Both the position numbers and the translations under genes were made by a program. The notes below the pieces were generated by a model. The model made no database searches and had not been told where the DNA came from. It saw only the letters and a program-made list of their open reading frames with translations. A stretch of DNA of 64,000 bases from Triglochin maritima (Eukaryota; Streptophyta; Magnoliopsida; Alismatales; Juncaginaceae): the NCBI GenBank assembly GCA_963682175.1, contig OY821790.1:1128501-1192500 (forward strand), read 5' to 3'. Every line of letters starts with the position of its first letter. Within the stretch, counting starts at the first letter, position 1. Below, piece by piece: positions 1 to 11,165 of the stretch.

Positions 1-1434
1 CACCATACTGGGTCGCGACTTCGAACTTAAGGCACAATACATGAGTATGTTGCCTAAGTTCACCTTTAGGGAAGACCCATATCTCTTCCTTAGAGAATTT
101 GAGGAAATCTGCTCTCTTATGCAATACCAGCATATCCCTGAGGAGGCAGTGCGTCTGAAATTTGTGCCTCTAGCTCTAAAGGATGACACTAAGAAATGAC
201 TATATAGTCTAGCCGAAAGATCTATTAGAGTTGGGCTGAGTTTGTTCAAGTATTCCTGAAAAAATATTTCCCCAACCATAAGACTATGAGGATTAGGAAT
301 GAAATTGTTGCATTCGTTCAGTCTGAGAGCGAGCCGTTCTATTCCTATCTAGAAAGATTTAAAAGCGTACTAACCCAATGCCCTCATCATGGAATTCCAA
401 GATGGCAATTATGCCAAATTATTTATGAGGGATTGACACCCACATCTAGGGTTATGGTAGAATCTGTAAGCCAAGGGAACTTCATGTCAAAAAATGAAAA
501 TGATGCCTGGACTTTTCTTGAGGATTTAGCTGAAAACAGTATGCAATGGGACAATGCTAGAACACCGCTTAACCCGAGTATTGGATCTAGAATAGCAAGT
601 CAACCCAAACCAGGTGTCTTAGCTGTAGATGCCAACATAGCGGCTGAAGCAAAACTAGCTACCCTTATGCGCAGAATGGAAAGTTTAGAGCTACAAACCC
701 AAACCCGAGTGAATCAAACCTCGTCTATCCCTTGCTCTAGATGTGGTCAGACTGGTCATGTAATGGAGGATTGTGCGGACTGGGAACAAGTTAATGCCAT
801 GTATAACCATGCTAGAAATGACCCATACACATCAACCTATAACAAAGGTTGGCGTAATAATTCCAATTTCTCATCAAGCCAACAAGGTCAACCTCCTAGA
901 CAACAACCAAACCCGTATAACCAAAATAATACATCATCTGGGTTTAGTAACAATGGCGATCATGAGGTTAGGTTGACAAGCTTGGAAAATTTGATGAAAA
1001 CCTTTATACAAACAACCAACCAGACTTTCCAAATAGTAGGTGAAAGAGAAAAGGGTCGGTTTCCAAGTCAACCTGAGGTGAATCTAAGATCTAATAATTC
1101 ATATCAGCCCTATCAACCACCTTCAGGAAATAACAACCCTAGACCGGTTCAAATGGTTAATGAGGAAGGACCATTCCAACAAATAAATGCAGTAGTATCA
1201 TTACGGTCCGGAAGACAGATTGATAATAATGTGGTAAATCCTAGAACGTCTAATCAATCTAGCCATCAAGCTACCACATATGACCTAACCATTGAACCCG
1301 ACGTCCAATCTGAAACGCCCAACCCACCTACTCAACCTGAACCTGAGCGAGTCTATGTTCCTAAAGCCCCATTCCCCAATAGACTCAAAAAGAACTCAAG
1401 TGCACAAATAGAGAAAAATCTTGGAAGTATTTAA
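1..1434 (+). pseudogene. retrotransposon gag (Athila-like), frameshifted
   Basis: Capsid/nucleocapsid protein of an LTR retrotransposon. Gag-like coding is already readable at the window edge, meets an in-frame TGA near 198, and resumes in another frame around 225 before the open stretch at 286-1434. The capsid-like region covers about the first 100 residues of that stretch. A CCHC zinc knuckle (CSRCGQTGHVMEDC) lies near 733-774 and is followed by an Asn/Gln/Pro-rich tail. At the 3' end an A-run near 1411-1415 appears one base out, which separates gag from the overlapping protease frame starting at 1421. The true start codon is outside the window. The breaks make this copy non-coding as it stands. 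Confidence 0.75.
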
Positions 1435-2107
1435 GCAAGTTAAGGTGAACATTCCACTCTTAGACATGATTCAACAAATACCTGCTTATGCTAAATTCTT
1501 AAAAGATCTGTGCACTAAAAAGCGAAAAACGAACGTACCAAAGAAGGCATTCTTAACTGCAAACATAAGCTCTATCCTGTCAAACTCGTCTCCTATAAAA
1601 TATAAGGATCCTGGATGTCCCACAATTTCATGTGCAATAGGAGATACTTTTATCAACAAAGCCCTTCTAGATCTTGGTGCTAGTGTTAACCTACTCCCGT
1701 ACTCTGTCTATGAGCAAATGAACCTTGGTCCACTAAAACCCTGTAAGACAACCCTTCAATTTGCTGATTGCTCTATTAAGAAACCAAGAGGTATAGTAGA
1801 GGATGTTTTGATCAAGGTTGGTGACTTCATTTACCCAGTGGATTTTGTCGTACTAGATACCGCACCTGTTGTAAATCCTAATCGACAAATCCCTGTAATT
1901 CTAGGCAGACCCTTTTTAGCCACTTCTGAAGCATTGATAAACTGTCGAAATGGACTCATGCAATTATCTTTTGGGAACTTAAAAGCTGAATTTAATATCT
2001 TTCATATTGATAGTGAGCCAGAAATAATATGCAATCAAAGTGATGTTGTGATGAAATCGCGTATCTATAAGATTTCTGAATCATCACAAAATCAAAAAAG
2101 GAAGTAA
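1421..2107 (+). CDS. retropepsin-like aspartic protease of the Athila-like element
   Basis: Aspartic protease domain that in active elements would process Gag. The active-site motif DLGASVNLLP begins at residue 84 (base 1670). Athila-type retropepsins commonly have Leu where other families have Thr (DTGA), so this is not by itself a lesion. A second conserved stretch, ILGRPFLATS, lies near 1900-1930. In the ancestor this domain was probably fused to gag; here it is separated by a one-base shift, and its ATG is unlikely to be a real start. The frame ends in a short basic tail instead of continuing into pol. It is best read as part of a gag-protease polyprotein remnant. Confidence 0.65.
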   Translation: MEVFKQVKVNIPLLDMIQQIPAYAKFLKDLCTKKRKTNVPKKAFLTANISSILSNSSPIKYKDPGCPTISCAIGDTFINKALLDLGASVNLLPYSVYEQMNLGPLKPCKTTLQFADCSIKKPRGIVEDVLIKVGDFIYPVDFVVLDTAPVVNPNRQIPVILGRPFLATSEALINCRNGLMQLSFGNLKAEFNIFHIDSEPEIICNQSDVVMKSRIYKISESSQNQKRK

Positions 2108-3383
2108 GAAAAAGGGGAGGAATTCATCTATACACCCACCATCACTCGAGCAAATAAGAGAACCAATTTATGTGAGGGGTGTGGAACCTGTGACTCAGGA
2201 CTCTCATTGCAACATGGGGAACAATTCAACTGGATACATGCACCAATATGGTGTCATTCAATCCAGTTCTGACTCTGGTTGACTTTGAGCAAATTCCATC
2301 CTTCCACCGCAGTTCACCAAGGTAATAAGTGCATTTGCTTTATATTTGCATACATTGAGGACAATGCATGATTTAGGTGTGGGGGGGGTGTTTATGTATA
2401 TATTTATCTATATATCTGTTATTTTATCTCTTACTAAAAAAAATAAAAAAATTCAATGTTTCATAACATAGCTTAAGATTGAACTACCAAAACCCGAGTA
2501 CAAATTGCATTGAATTTTTTGTTCCTTATTATATAGTTCTGCTTGTAGAAACTATGACATAAATCTAAGTTCCAAATAAATAACCCATTCCCCTTTAAGA
2601 CATGTATGCACTTAAATTGGATAAATCAAATCTTTGAAGTGGTTGATAAAAAGCAGAAGTTGAGGAAAATATACCGGGAAGTGTGGACTTCTAATAGCAA
2701 TTAAGCCTTGAGGAAAATAAAATTAAAAATAAAGGAATAAAGTGAGGAAAGCACATTCTGCAAAATGATTACAAAAGCCCAAGCCTTTGAGTCACTGGTC
2801 TGTAGGGGTAACTTGAAACCCGGTAACTTGAGTCTGCCAGCTCGGGATTATCGACCAAACTCGCTACACGAATGCAAAAAGGGTAAAAGTGTCAAAAAGC
2901 AAATGTGTTGAATCACGGAAGAAAAGAAAAAAAAACTCAAGGCCCAAAGCTAAAAGAATGATCCATGCCATGGTTGATCCAAATGATACTTCACCACCAG
3001 AGGAGGCGTGCAAAATAATTTAAGTGATATCATGTGTAGAAGGGTTAGTGGTGTGTATGTTGGAGGAACAAAGACCAAGTCATATTTTTAATGAGTTAGA
3101 TTTATATAATGACCATGCAAGAATTCTTAGTGAGATGTATAAGGTTGAGGTATGGATATTGAGAACTATTAATGAAATGTTGATTTAGGATTTTGTGGGT
3201 ATATCCGCTGAAAACCCTCAGGAGACAACACTCCTCCTCCTTGGCAACAAAGAGGTTTAATGGCTTGTTGCACATGCTAAGTGCAACCGTGATTCCTACG
3301 AAAATGAGTTAGGATTTCCCTGTTTTCATTTCTCTTATGTTCTGTTTTGCTAGGGACTAGCAAAATCTAGGTGTGGGGGTATT
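2108..3383 (+). other. 3' untranslated region of the Athila-like element with polypurine tracts
   Basis: No credible coding. Two related G-rich motifs are visible: GGTGTGGGGGGGG near 2379-2391, just after a GAGGACAATGC motif, and CTAGGTGTGGGGGT at 3367-3380. The second abuts the LTR start and is the likely primer for plus-strand synthesis. A short open frame at 3456-3641 lies inside the LTR and has no recognisable content. Confidence 0.55.
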
Positions 3384-4616
3384 TGATGCATTGCATACAT
3401 TGCATCATATGTCTTTAATTTAGATTACTTTTATATCAATAAATGCTACTAAGGTATGTGTTTAGTCTTATTTACAGAATACATGGACCTGAATGCAAAT
3501 TACCCACATCCCGAGCATAAACGCGTACAAAAGACTCATTTTTATCATAAAAACCAAGTTCAAGTTTATCTGGTTTCAAATGGAAATGCATCCAAGCATA
3601 AAAGCATTCAAGACCTAATTTCAAAAAGAACAAGGACTTAAGCACAAAAGTAGCCGGGGACTTAATTGCAAAAAAAAAACCAAGGACCTAATTGCAATTA
3701 AAGCACCAAAATATTATCTTGGAGAAAGTCTAAAGAAAAATCAATGTGGATCTCCAAATATATGAAGGAAATAATTCGGAGCTCAAGAGAATGGAAAGAA
3801 ATCATCCAGACGCGCAAAGGAGGATCAAATCATATCATAAACACACAGCAACAATCCGGACTTAGTCAGAGCAATATATGCGGCGTTTCCGCCGCACATT
3901 GCACTTGACATGCGGCGATTCCGCCGCCCCTTGGTCGATCCGCGTCTCCAAATTTTGTCCAGTCGTGTCTGGACACGTGTACTTTCCAATTTGATACTTA
4001 GGTCCCTTGTAGCAACTATAAATAGCCCCGAGAATGATGTTAAAAGGGTCCTTGGTCTTGGTCCTTAGTTCTTAGTTTATGTTCTTAATTTTAGTCCTCA
4101 GTTTTAGTAATAAAATTCTGTCTTTTATTTCTTGTTTTTAGTTTTCTTTTGTAATTCCTCTAGGACCCCTTCTTCCTCCCTCTATGAGTTTCTAACTCTT
4201 TCCAAAGGGTGGAGGTGACGGATTTAGGGTGAAGAGAAGATGAATAAATGTTATTATTTTAATTTCGTGATTAGTATATTTTGATTACTTGAGATTATGT
4301 TAAATCATTTATCATGTAATGCTTCATAACTAACATGATTTATTATAAGTTTCTGAATTCTCTAATCTAAACCCTAAATCTAAACCTCCACCCAACGGAA
4401 TTCACCTCTTTGTTCTTGTTTTAGTTTTATTTGTTCTTGTTTCTTGTCTTAGATAATAAAAACCAAAAATCTCAAAAACCCAATTTATTCTTCTCTCCTT
4501 CTTTCCCCCAATCGAAATCACACTAATAACAGATCTCTCCATCCTTGTGTTCGACCCGTACTTGCCACGTCTTCATTGACGCCGTGCACTTGCGGTATAA
4601 ATTAAAATTCTCATCA
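3384..4616 (+). repeat. 3' LTR of the Athila-like element
   Basis: About 1233 bp. It starts TGATGCATTGC right after the polypurine tract and ends ...TCTCATCA. The end (cgacccgtacttgccacgtc, then gtgcacttg) is shared with the solo LTRs at 8171-9744 and 58570-60215, which fixes the boundary. A TATA-like tataaatag occurs near 4017. GC-rich palindromic gcggcg...cgccgc motifs sit near 3880-3935. The partner LTR is outside the window, so no target duplication could be checked. Confidence 0.75.
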
Positions 4617-4640
4617 TTTTCCACCTGTTTTTTTCGACAT

Positions 4641-5560
4641 TATGATTCATCTGGTTAGAGAAGTTAAATTGTGTGGACCTATTTTTAAGGTGGATGTATC
4701 ATTTCGGGAGCTATATGAAGGTGTTGAAATGTTATTGTAAAAATCGTGAAAGGCCAGATACTAGTATTGTTGAAGGATACATCGCTGAGGAGGTTATCGA
4801 GTTTTGCACTAAATACCTAGCGAACACCAAAAGTTTTGGACTTCCTAACAATCGTCATGATGAACATTATGTTGGTAAAGGAAAGCGTGAGATGAAAATG
4901 GTAAATCCAAATAACGATAACTTAATGATAGCATATTTCTATGTGTTGTGCAATTCTAATGAAGTTCAACATTATCTAAATGAACACATGAATCTTTTAA
5001 AAGAAATGAATCCTTTATGGAGTGATCAACAAGTAATTAATAGCCACAATAAGAATTTCATCTCTTGATTCAAAATGGTTGCTTACAAGCGTAATGTTTC
5101 GGAGACAATACAGTAGCTGACCTACGGTTCGTATTCTGCTGTTACAAGTTACAGTGGCTATGATATCAATGGATAATTATTCTATACTATTTGTTAAGAT
5201 GTCAAAAGTATTGTTCAGAAAAGTGTGGTCACTTTAATAACAAAGTCTTTGCATGTGTCTAGTTCTAAAGGGAAGAATCTTGTATACGCTAACATGTCCT
5301 ATTACGGAGTAATTGAAAACATATGGGATCTAGAATTTATTAGATTCAAAGTGTCTGTATTTAGATGCAAATGAGGTGATAATAAAAGTAGAGTTCGAGT
5401 GGATGACTTGGGGTTCACTTTGATTGATGTTTCGAAAGAATGATTTTAAGGAGAACCTTTTTATTTTGGCTTCCCAAGCGAAACTAGACTTCTATGTGGC
5501 TGATCCATGTGATAAAAAATGGTCAATTATTCTAGAAGGGAAAAAATGTATCAAATGGTA
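4641..5560 (+). pseudogene. TNP2-like CACTA transposase, C-terminal part
   Basis: The first readable block (4641-5068) has the conserved pattern HLVREVKLCGP, then LRWMY, YMKVLK and NRERPDTSIVEGYI, the usual DUF4218 tail of plant CACTA transposases. A DUF4216-like block follows at about 5296-5550 with YYGVIENIW, VDDLGFTLIDVSKE and the run from LASQAKLDFYV to DKKWSII. Stop codons and a frameshift interrupt the second block. The catalytic N-terminal part is missing because the coding begins at the junction with the Athila-like LTR. The protein would have been the transposase binding and cutting the CACTA ends; this copy cannot make it. Confidence 0.75.
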
Positions 5561-5806
5561 GTCTCATCGAGTATGAAGAGATACCACCTTTCTCTAAGCA
5601 AGTACCCAAGTTCAGGCCACTAGATGACGAAATACATGTTGAGACTTTAATCGCAAGAGATGACCACGGTGAAGGTATATGGATTGAAAATCCGTTAACA
5701 AAAAAAGAAATCGTACAAGTGCAAAATGTTTTTTGAATAATAACCATATAATGTCTTGAGTTTTGACTTTACTTTTTAATGTCTTGATTTTTCTTTTTAT
5801 AGTATC

Positions 5807-7050
5807 ATGACTCTGAAAAAGAAACTCACTCCATCAGAGTCTAAGGGCTTGAAGACTTACAGTTCACGATGTCCTACCCTCATGAAAGAATTCGTGGGCA
5901 AAACGAATAAAGAATGTAAAATTCCAATCCAGTTTGATAGTCGTCTTGAGTTGATAGGCATGTTGTCTGATCACTGGTATAGTTATATGGGGAGCCTAGC
6001 GAGGTCCAAAATTGACACATGTTTGTCGAGTTGGACCGAAGTTGATGAGATGTTGAAAGACACTATTTGGGACGACGTGCAGGTAATGGATAGTCACGTG
6101 CTGATAGGCATGTTGTCTAATCGGAGTCCATTATAATGTTCTTTAGTTTTAGTCAAACTTTTAATTTATAGAAATTGAAAATAGTAACGTGTTATAGGCA
6201 AGTTTTGAGTTCGAATGCACTGTCACCTTGAAGAAAAAGTGGATGAGATACATGTCAACCCGTTGGAGAGACTTCAAGACGAAGTTAACAAACAAGTGGA
6301 TATTTAGAGAGTAGCAGGACAGAAATCATTGTGATTACTATAACTTCATCACTCCGAATACATGGGATCAATTCAAAAAATCAAGAGAAACCCCGGAGTT
6401 TCAGGTAACTGAGTTTAATTTAGAATATTATTAAGTTATTACTTTAAATGATAATCTAATAAAATTGGTTCTAAACCCTCTGAGCAGTAAACCAAGAACA
6501 TCGATCTAATAACAAGTATCTTCATCATCTGTCTCGAACGGAATACCGGAAATTAGAACAACAAATGATCTCCAAAAAATTCCCTGAAGAAACAACATGC
6601 ATTGACTCATGTATGAGTGAGGAGCAAGCAATCAACTTGTCTCGTCCTTCCCCCGTAGCTCGATGTAATTCTTGGAAGAGAGCGATGGTAAACTCTAAAG
6701 GGGAGTACATCACAGGCGAGTCACAAGCGGTCGGCTCGAAGATAGTAAGTTGTATCACTTGTATAGTCATTAAATCACATTCACAATTTTTTTTTTAAAT
6801 TTTAGGACTCTTTGAAGTTGAGAGAATCCCAAGGTGATTTTGTATCATGGTCCGAATGACATTCTTTGCGAAGCCTTGGGAACTGACGAACATCTCGGTC
6901 GTGTACGGGGGTAGAGAGTAGAGTTGAACTGCGACAATATTATGGAAAGACTAGTTACCCAAGTTCGTCGACAGTTATTACCAAATGCGAGCAACAAATT
7001 TTAGATTTGCAAAATAAATTGCAACTTGTTATAGAGAGATTGGGTCGTGA
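5807..7050 (+). pseudogene. plant En/Spm transposase_24-like gene, degenerate
   Basis: Several exon-like blocks match the second gene commonly seen in plant CACTA elements. One near 6202-6403 contains KKKWMRYMSTRWRDFK and a TPNTWDQFKKSRETPEF stretch. Another at 6565-6745 contains NSWKRAMVNSKGEYITGES. A third near 6870-6960 contains short pieces recalling a LRQYYGK motif. The blocks are separated by AT-rich, intron-like gaps and broken by stops. In this family the product is thought to assist transposition or regulate the element; the exact role is not clear from sequence. Identification rests on motif memory, without a search. Confidence 0.55.
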
Positions 7051-8170
7051 TTAATTTTCCTACTCCAACCTGCCGTAGGACAACTTCTTCCCCCGTGTCT
7101 ACTCCTCCAGTGCAGCTACTCCAACCCAACCAACCATCTAATTTTGCGGCTCATTCTTGAGAATTGGCCCTCGACGGCCGACTCTTGCTTGGTAAATTTC
7201 AGGATGGCAGTAGATGTCGTCTATTTGTTGAAGACCCTGAGCGAAGATTGGTGGGACACGAAACCGTTTACAACCTCTCTAAACACCACTTCAAATATCT
7301 GGAAAAGGGACTCATGAAGGTTGTCGTGGGGCATTATTTAGATCCTGATGCTTTGGTGCCTATTCCTGAAGAAGAGGTTGATACCCTTGGCGATGCTTCC
7401 GGTGGGTTCCTGAGGTGACCTCGTCAATTAGTAGAGTTTCGTGAAACACTTAAGGTATCATTTAATTTTGAAATCATATTTATTACCATTTTGTTACTAA
7501 TTGTATTTCTAATATTTTTATATATCTGTAAGGTTTCAAGCCCCAGGAGCGAAGGATGAAACAACCAACCTCCGATCAACATTAATTTGCTACCAAATAG
7601 GTGCAAAATGTTTTATCAAATAATGATAGTTAGGGAAGCACAATCCTTAACTACCATGCATTTGGGGGAGGTTAAAGGTTTCCCGTCGGATATATATGTC
7701 AACAGAGAGGATGTCATGCAATTCCTAGCAATGGATCAATTGTGCATGTCAATTATAGATGTGCAGGCGAAGTAAGTGTTATCTTGTGTATAATATGAAA
7801 TGTATTGAGTAATTTTATCGTAATTATAACTGAACGTAATTTTTATTCTTGTAGACATCTTTATGATGCTAGAATGTCAGCCTTCTCCGATGATAAAGTA
7901 TTTGGATTTCTGTGCCATCTATTTTTATACACGGGAGTGACGATAATTCAAGTATGCTTAAGAATATCATGAAAGAACATGGCAAAAAATATTATATGGT
8001 CCATTTTAATGATAGGTAAGTTTTTTAATTGAAAGTAATTAGAATTTGATTTTGCAATAAACTTCTAATTATATATACAATCAGACCTCATTGGATGCTA
8101 ACTGTTCTATGCCCCGAAGCTAATTCAGCGTATTGATTTGACCCTTTGGGGTCGACTTCACCAAGATCAT

Positions 8171-9744
8171 TGATTGACATCATATCTTGCATATATTTGT
8201 GTCTTATATTCTTTATTTTTAGCCTAAGCAATGCTACGTAATGAGTTTTATGTTTAAGTTTCAGGAATAAATAGGTTTAAGAAGAAGAGACTCAAAAAGG
8301 ACTTAAAAGCAAGGAAACTGACTAAGTTGCAAGACTTATGGACTGAGATGCAAGAGAGAAGGACCCGGATGTAAACCAAAAAGACCAATGAGAAAATCAA
8401 GAAGCTTCACACTATCATGAGGAGTATTTTGGCAATGAGATTCGAGCCTAAACATCAACAACCAAATCGGGTTCACCAAACATCAAGAAATCAAACCAGA
8501 AACAAGTCATTCAAATCCAGACTTGATCCAGCCAATCCAGACCGCCAATTGGCGGTCCAAATGAGTCCAAATGGTTCATGGTTTAGTCAGGTGTTCAATT
8601 ATGTTGTTTTATGTCCATCTATAGTATGTGTTTAGTCCCACATCGGGGGATTATCCCTGATTACATATTTAATAGAACTCTTCATCCTCCATTGTAAACA
8701 TCTCCTCTCTTGGTCGTCATTCTCTCTACTAGGAGTAAAGCCTTCGAGAAAAATTCTGGTGGAGAGATGCTACTTGTAAAGTGAGTGAGCAATAAAGAAT
8801 GGTTTGTTAGTTACTTGTTTCTTTTAGTTCTTGCATGCTTAGTTAATTTCGTTTGTTTTAATCTTCGTAAAATTAATTAGCATGTTTTCTTTCCTTAATA
8901 TGAATGTTAGCTTAATAATGTGTGAGTAGTTTCATGCCCCTTTGGGGGTAGAGATGGTGTACATATATGTTGTGAAGTTTGGATGTTTGATGAATTTTTG
9001 ATTGTGTAGACTTGCATGTTTATATATTCATCGATGGTGTTTTAATCTTCTACATGTTGGGGGATTTTTGATGGGTTTTGTCATAAGATTTAGACATTTC
9101 TCATGCTTAGTTTCCTCATGGTTATTAACTGAAATTTCATGTTGAATATGTTACATGTTAGTTATGTGTTTGTATTTGTGTTTGCTTGATTGATTGAAGA
9201 AACTTTGTTTTGATGAGTTTTACCATAACATTTAGACACTTCTCATGCTTAGCTTTGTTCTTCACATGAGTTCCTGGTTTTTTATGAGTCTTGCCATAAC
9301 ATTTAGACACCTCTCATACTGAGCCTAGTCTTATTCTAATCAAGTAGTAATTGCTGATACTTTGTGTGAATGGATTGATCGATTTTGCCACATCTTTAGA
9401 CACTTCTTATGCATGAAGACACACACATGACACACACATACATACTTACATGCGTCATTCATCATTTATTTCACTTAATATGTGCACACACTCCACCCCT
9501 TAGGGATTTTCATTCCTGAATTCTAGCTTGTTGTCTTAATTAGTTTAGTTTTATTGTTGCGTACTTTCATTTCCTTATTTGTGATTACTAGTTTAGTCTA
9601 GTTTAGCATAATCAACTTCTTCTCCCCTCTTTTCCCACTTGTCTTCGAACGAACCAGAGTCGACACACCTTCCTGTGGATCGACCCGTATTTGTCACGTC
9701 TTCACCGACCCTGTGCACTTGTGGTATTTAAAACGAACACATCA
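8171..9744 (+). mobile_element. solo LTR (Athila-like family)
   Basis: A 1574 bp LTR starting TGATTGACATC and ending ...AACACATCA, with no internal domain. Flanks are ATCAT (8166-8170) and GTCAT (9745-9749), a 5 bp target duplication with one mismatch. It shares its terminal 70 bp with the LTRs at 3384-4616 and 58570-60215, and its start is nearly the reverse complement of the end of the latter. It interrupts the CACTA protease coding, so it is younger than that element. Solo LTRs arise by recombination between the two LTRs of a full element. Confidence 0.85.
9073..9415 (+). repeat. four imperfect repeats inside the solo LTR
   Basis: A roughly 38 bp unit with core taacatttagacacttctc recurs near 9073-9110, 9214-9252, 9284-9324 and 9381-9415, in direct orientation with unequal spacing. 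These may be sub-promoter repeats of the LTR; function is unknown. Confidence 0.6.
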
Positions 9745-10474
9745 GTCATCGTTAAAGAAAATTATTTCAATGTAAGTTTGTTTTAATCATCGTATTTGTA
9801 ATTTGTGTATTTTTATTAGTATTATCAACTTCATATTGAATAACTCGTGTTACTCGGGACGTTAAGGCTTACAAAATTGTTGGTGGAAGAAGGACCACCA
9901 AAAATACCGACGTAACCTGGCATTCAATGGGAGTAAGTTTCTTCCATTTTTGTTAATTTTTTAAAGTACTTGAACGTGTGTGTGTGTGTATATATATATA
10001 TATATTTGTACGTAGTACCCTAAGCAAACCGGAAATACCGAATGTGGGTACTACGTTATGAGATACATCCAGGAAATCATCGAGATTACACCTGAAAACG
10101 TAGAGCTATTTGAGCTAATATAGGTGTAATGTTTTAGTGGTATAATTATAGTTTCATTATTTACATATTTATATTGTGTACTTGTATTTTCATAGGTCTT
10201 CCAAAACAATAGCGATCCATATTCGCAAGAGGAGCTCAATGATACTCGCGACCGATGGGCTCGCTACTTTGTTACCAATATGTTATTGAACTAATTAACA
10301 GGTTATAATATCATGTTACACATTCTTTGTAATTAAACATGCAATTTATTTAACCACATTCTTTGTATTACCAACAAGTTATTACTTTAATATGATCACA
10401 ATTTTTACTTTAATATGATCAAATTTCTTTGTGATTGATTATTTTGTATGATTGTGGATGAATGTGTTTGATGA

Positions 10475-10768
10475 GTAGCACATAACGAATTAGCTGCATA
10501 TTTAAATATGAATATGTACTTAACTACTGCAGATTGTAAATCCTTTCATGTTTTAAACTGATGGAAATCTAACTATGCTAGATTTCCAATAGTTCATTTA
10601 TTAGCACGCGATTTACTAATTCCTCCGACATCAATTGTGGCGTCTGAGGCTACATTTAGCACAGGTAAACGGGTTTTCACCGACAAGAGGCACAACACAT
10701 CCATTAAATCACTAAAGACAAGTGTTTGCTTGAAGGATTGGTTGGACGCGGAAGAAAGAATGTAGAAC
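10475..10768 (+). pseudogene. hAT transposase, C-terminal dimerisation domain fragment
   Basis: Reading from about 10475 gives a block with LAAYLNMNMYL, then FHVLN, a TGA where Trp is expected (10559-10561), WKSNYARFPIV, LARDLLIPPTSIVASEATFS and LKDWLDAEERM, then stop at 10766-10768. This is the hallmark C-terminal dimerisation region of plant hAT transposases (the ...ARDLL...VASE.FS...KDWL pattern). The catalytic N-terminal part is absent. The fragment lies upstream of a hAT-like terminus ending near 11163, so the two probably belong to one truncated element. Confidence 0.8.
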
Positions 10769-11163
10769 ATGCAAATCAATGAGAGCAACAACGAAGACGA
10801 ATAAACTATCTATAATTGTAATTGTAATACTTAATACATTAGAAATTGTATCATTATATGCAATTTGTAAATTTATTGGACTAAATAAAATTTGACTATG
10901 GGTTGGAATGGGTAGACGGGGTAGTCGGTGAGGCAATGACGTCGATGAACCGATTATTTTGTTGAAATCCTAATTTGATAGTGTTTTTAATTGAAACTTT
11001 ATAAGTTACGGGTATATGAATATATGCAAATCCGACTGATAAGACCCGAACCCAATCGAACCCGATCCAGCACGACCGATCGGGCCCGCTACTGGGCCCG
11101 GCCAAGCCCGCTACTGGGCCCGGCCAGACCCGTTTAGCTTCACAGGCGGCCCATTACCCACCT
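10475..11163 (+). mobile_element. truncated hAT element, 3' end
   Basis: It contains the transposase tail and then a GC-rich subterminal region with a duplicated gcccgctactgggcccggcc motif (about 11085-11127). It ends ggcccattacccacctt near 11163. The reverse complement of that end (AAGGTGGGTAATGGG) resembles the ends of the hAT-type MITEs elsewhere in this window (TAGGGGTGACAATGGG). The 5' end was not found. The CACTA element at 11166 abuts this terminus. Confidence 0.55.
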
Positions 11164-11165
11164 TT

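Larger units (their letters stand above)
1..4616 (+). mobile_element. Athila-like Ty3/gypsy element lacking pol (3' part, truncated by window edge)
   Basis: The order is gag, zinc knuckle, retropepsin, a long untranslated stretch with G-rich polypurine tracts, then a 3' LTR. No reverse transcriptase, RNase H or integrase coding can be read between the protease stop at 2107 and the LTR at 3384. The 5' LTR and the target-site copy lie outside the window. The protein style and the G-rich tracts are typical of Athila-type plant elements. The missing pol makes this a non-autonomous gag-protease derivative, comparable in concept to TR-GAG elements, or an internally deleted copy. The element sits directly against CACTA transposase coding at 4617, so it probably inserted into that transposon. 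Confidence 0.75.
4617..10290 (+). mobile_element. decayed autonomous CACTA (En/Spm-like) transposon, 5' truncated
   Basis: It carries, in order, the 3' end of a TNP2-like transposase gene (DUF4218 then DUF4216 style sequence), a second gene resembling the plant En/Spm transposase_24 family, and a Ulp1-type cysteine protease region. All are interrupted by stops and frameshifts. The 5' end is lost at the retrotransposon junction at 4616/4617, and no clear CACTA terminus was found downstream before the hAT remnant at 10475. A solo LTR (8171-9744) was inserted later into the protease part. Confidence 0.75.
7164..10292 (+). pseudogene. Ulp1-like cysteine protease region of the CACTA element, split by a solo LTR
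   Basis: A CACTA-associated block at 7164-7418 (VVVGHYLDPDALVPIPEEEV) is followed by Ulp1/SENP-type sequence. The His motif PHWMLTV lies near 8092-8110. The Asp motif FDPLG lies at about 8136-8150, preceded by a Trp-to-stop TGA. The Cys motif TECGYYVMRYI surrounds Cys at 10043-10045. Between Asp and Cys sits the solo LTR at 8171-9744. Plausible introns remain, for example a donor after 9930 and an acceptor TAG just before the TACCCTAAGC exon. Ulp1-like C-terminal proteases are a known accessory module of plant transposons. This copy is dead through nonsense codons and the insertion. Confidence 0.7.
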
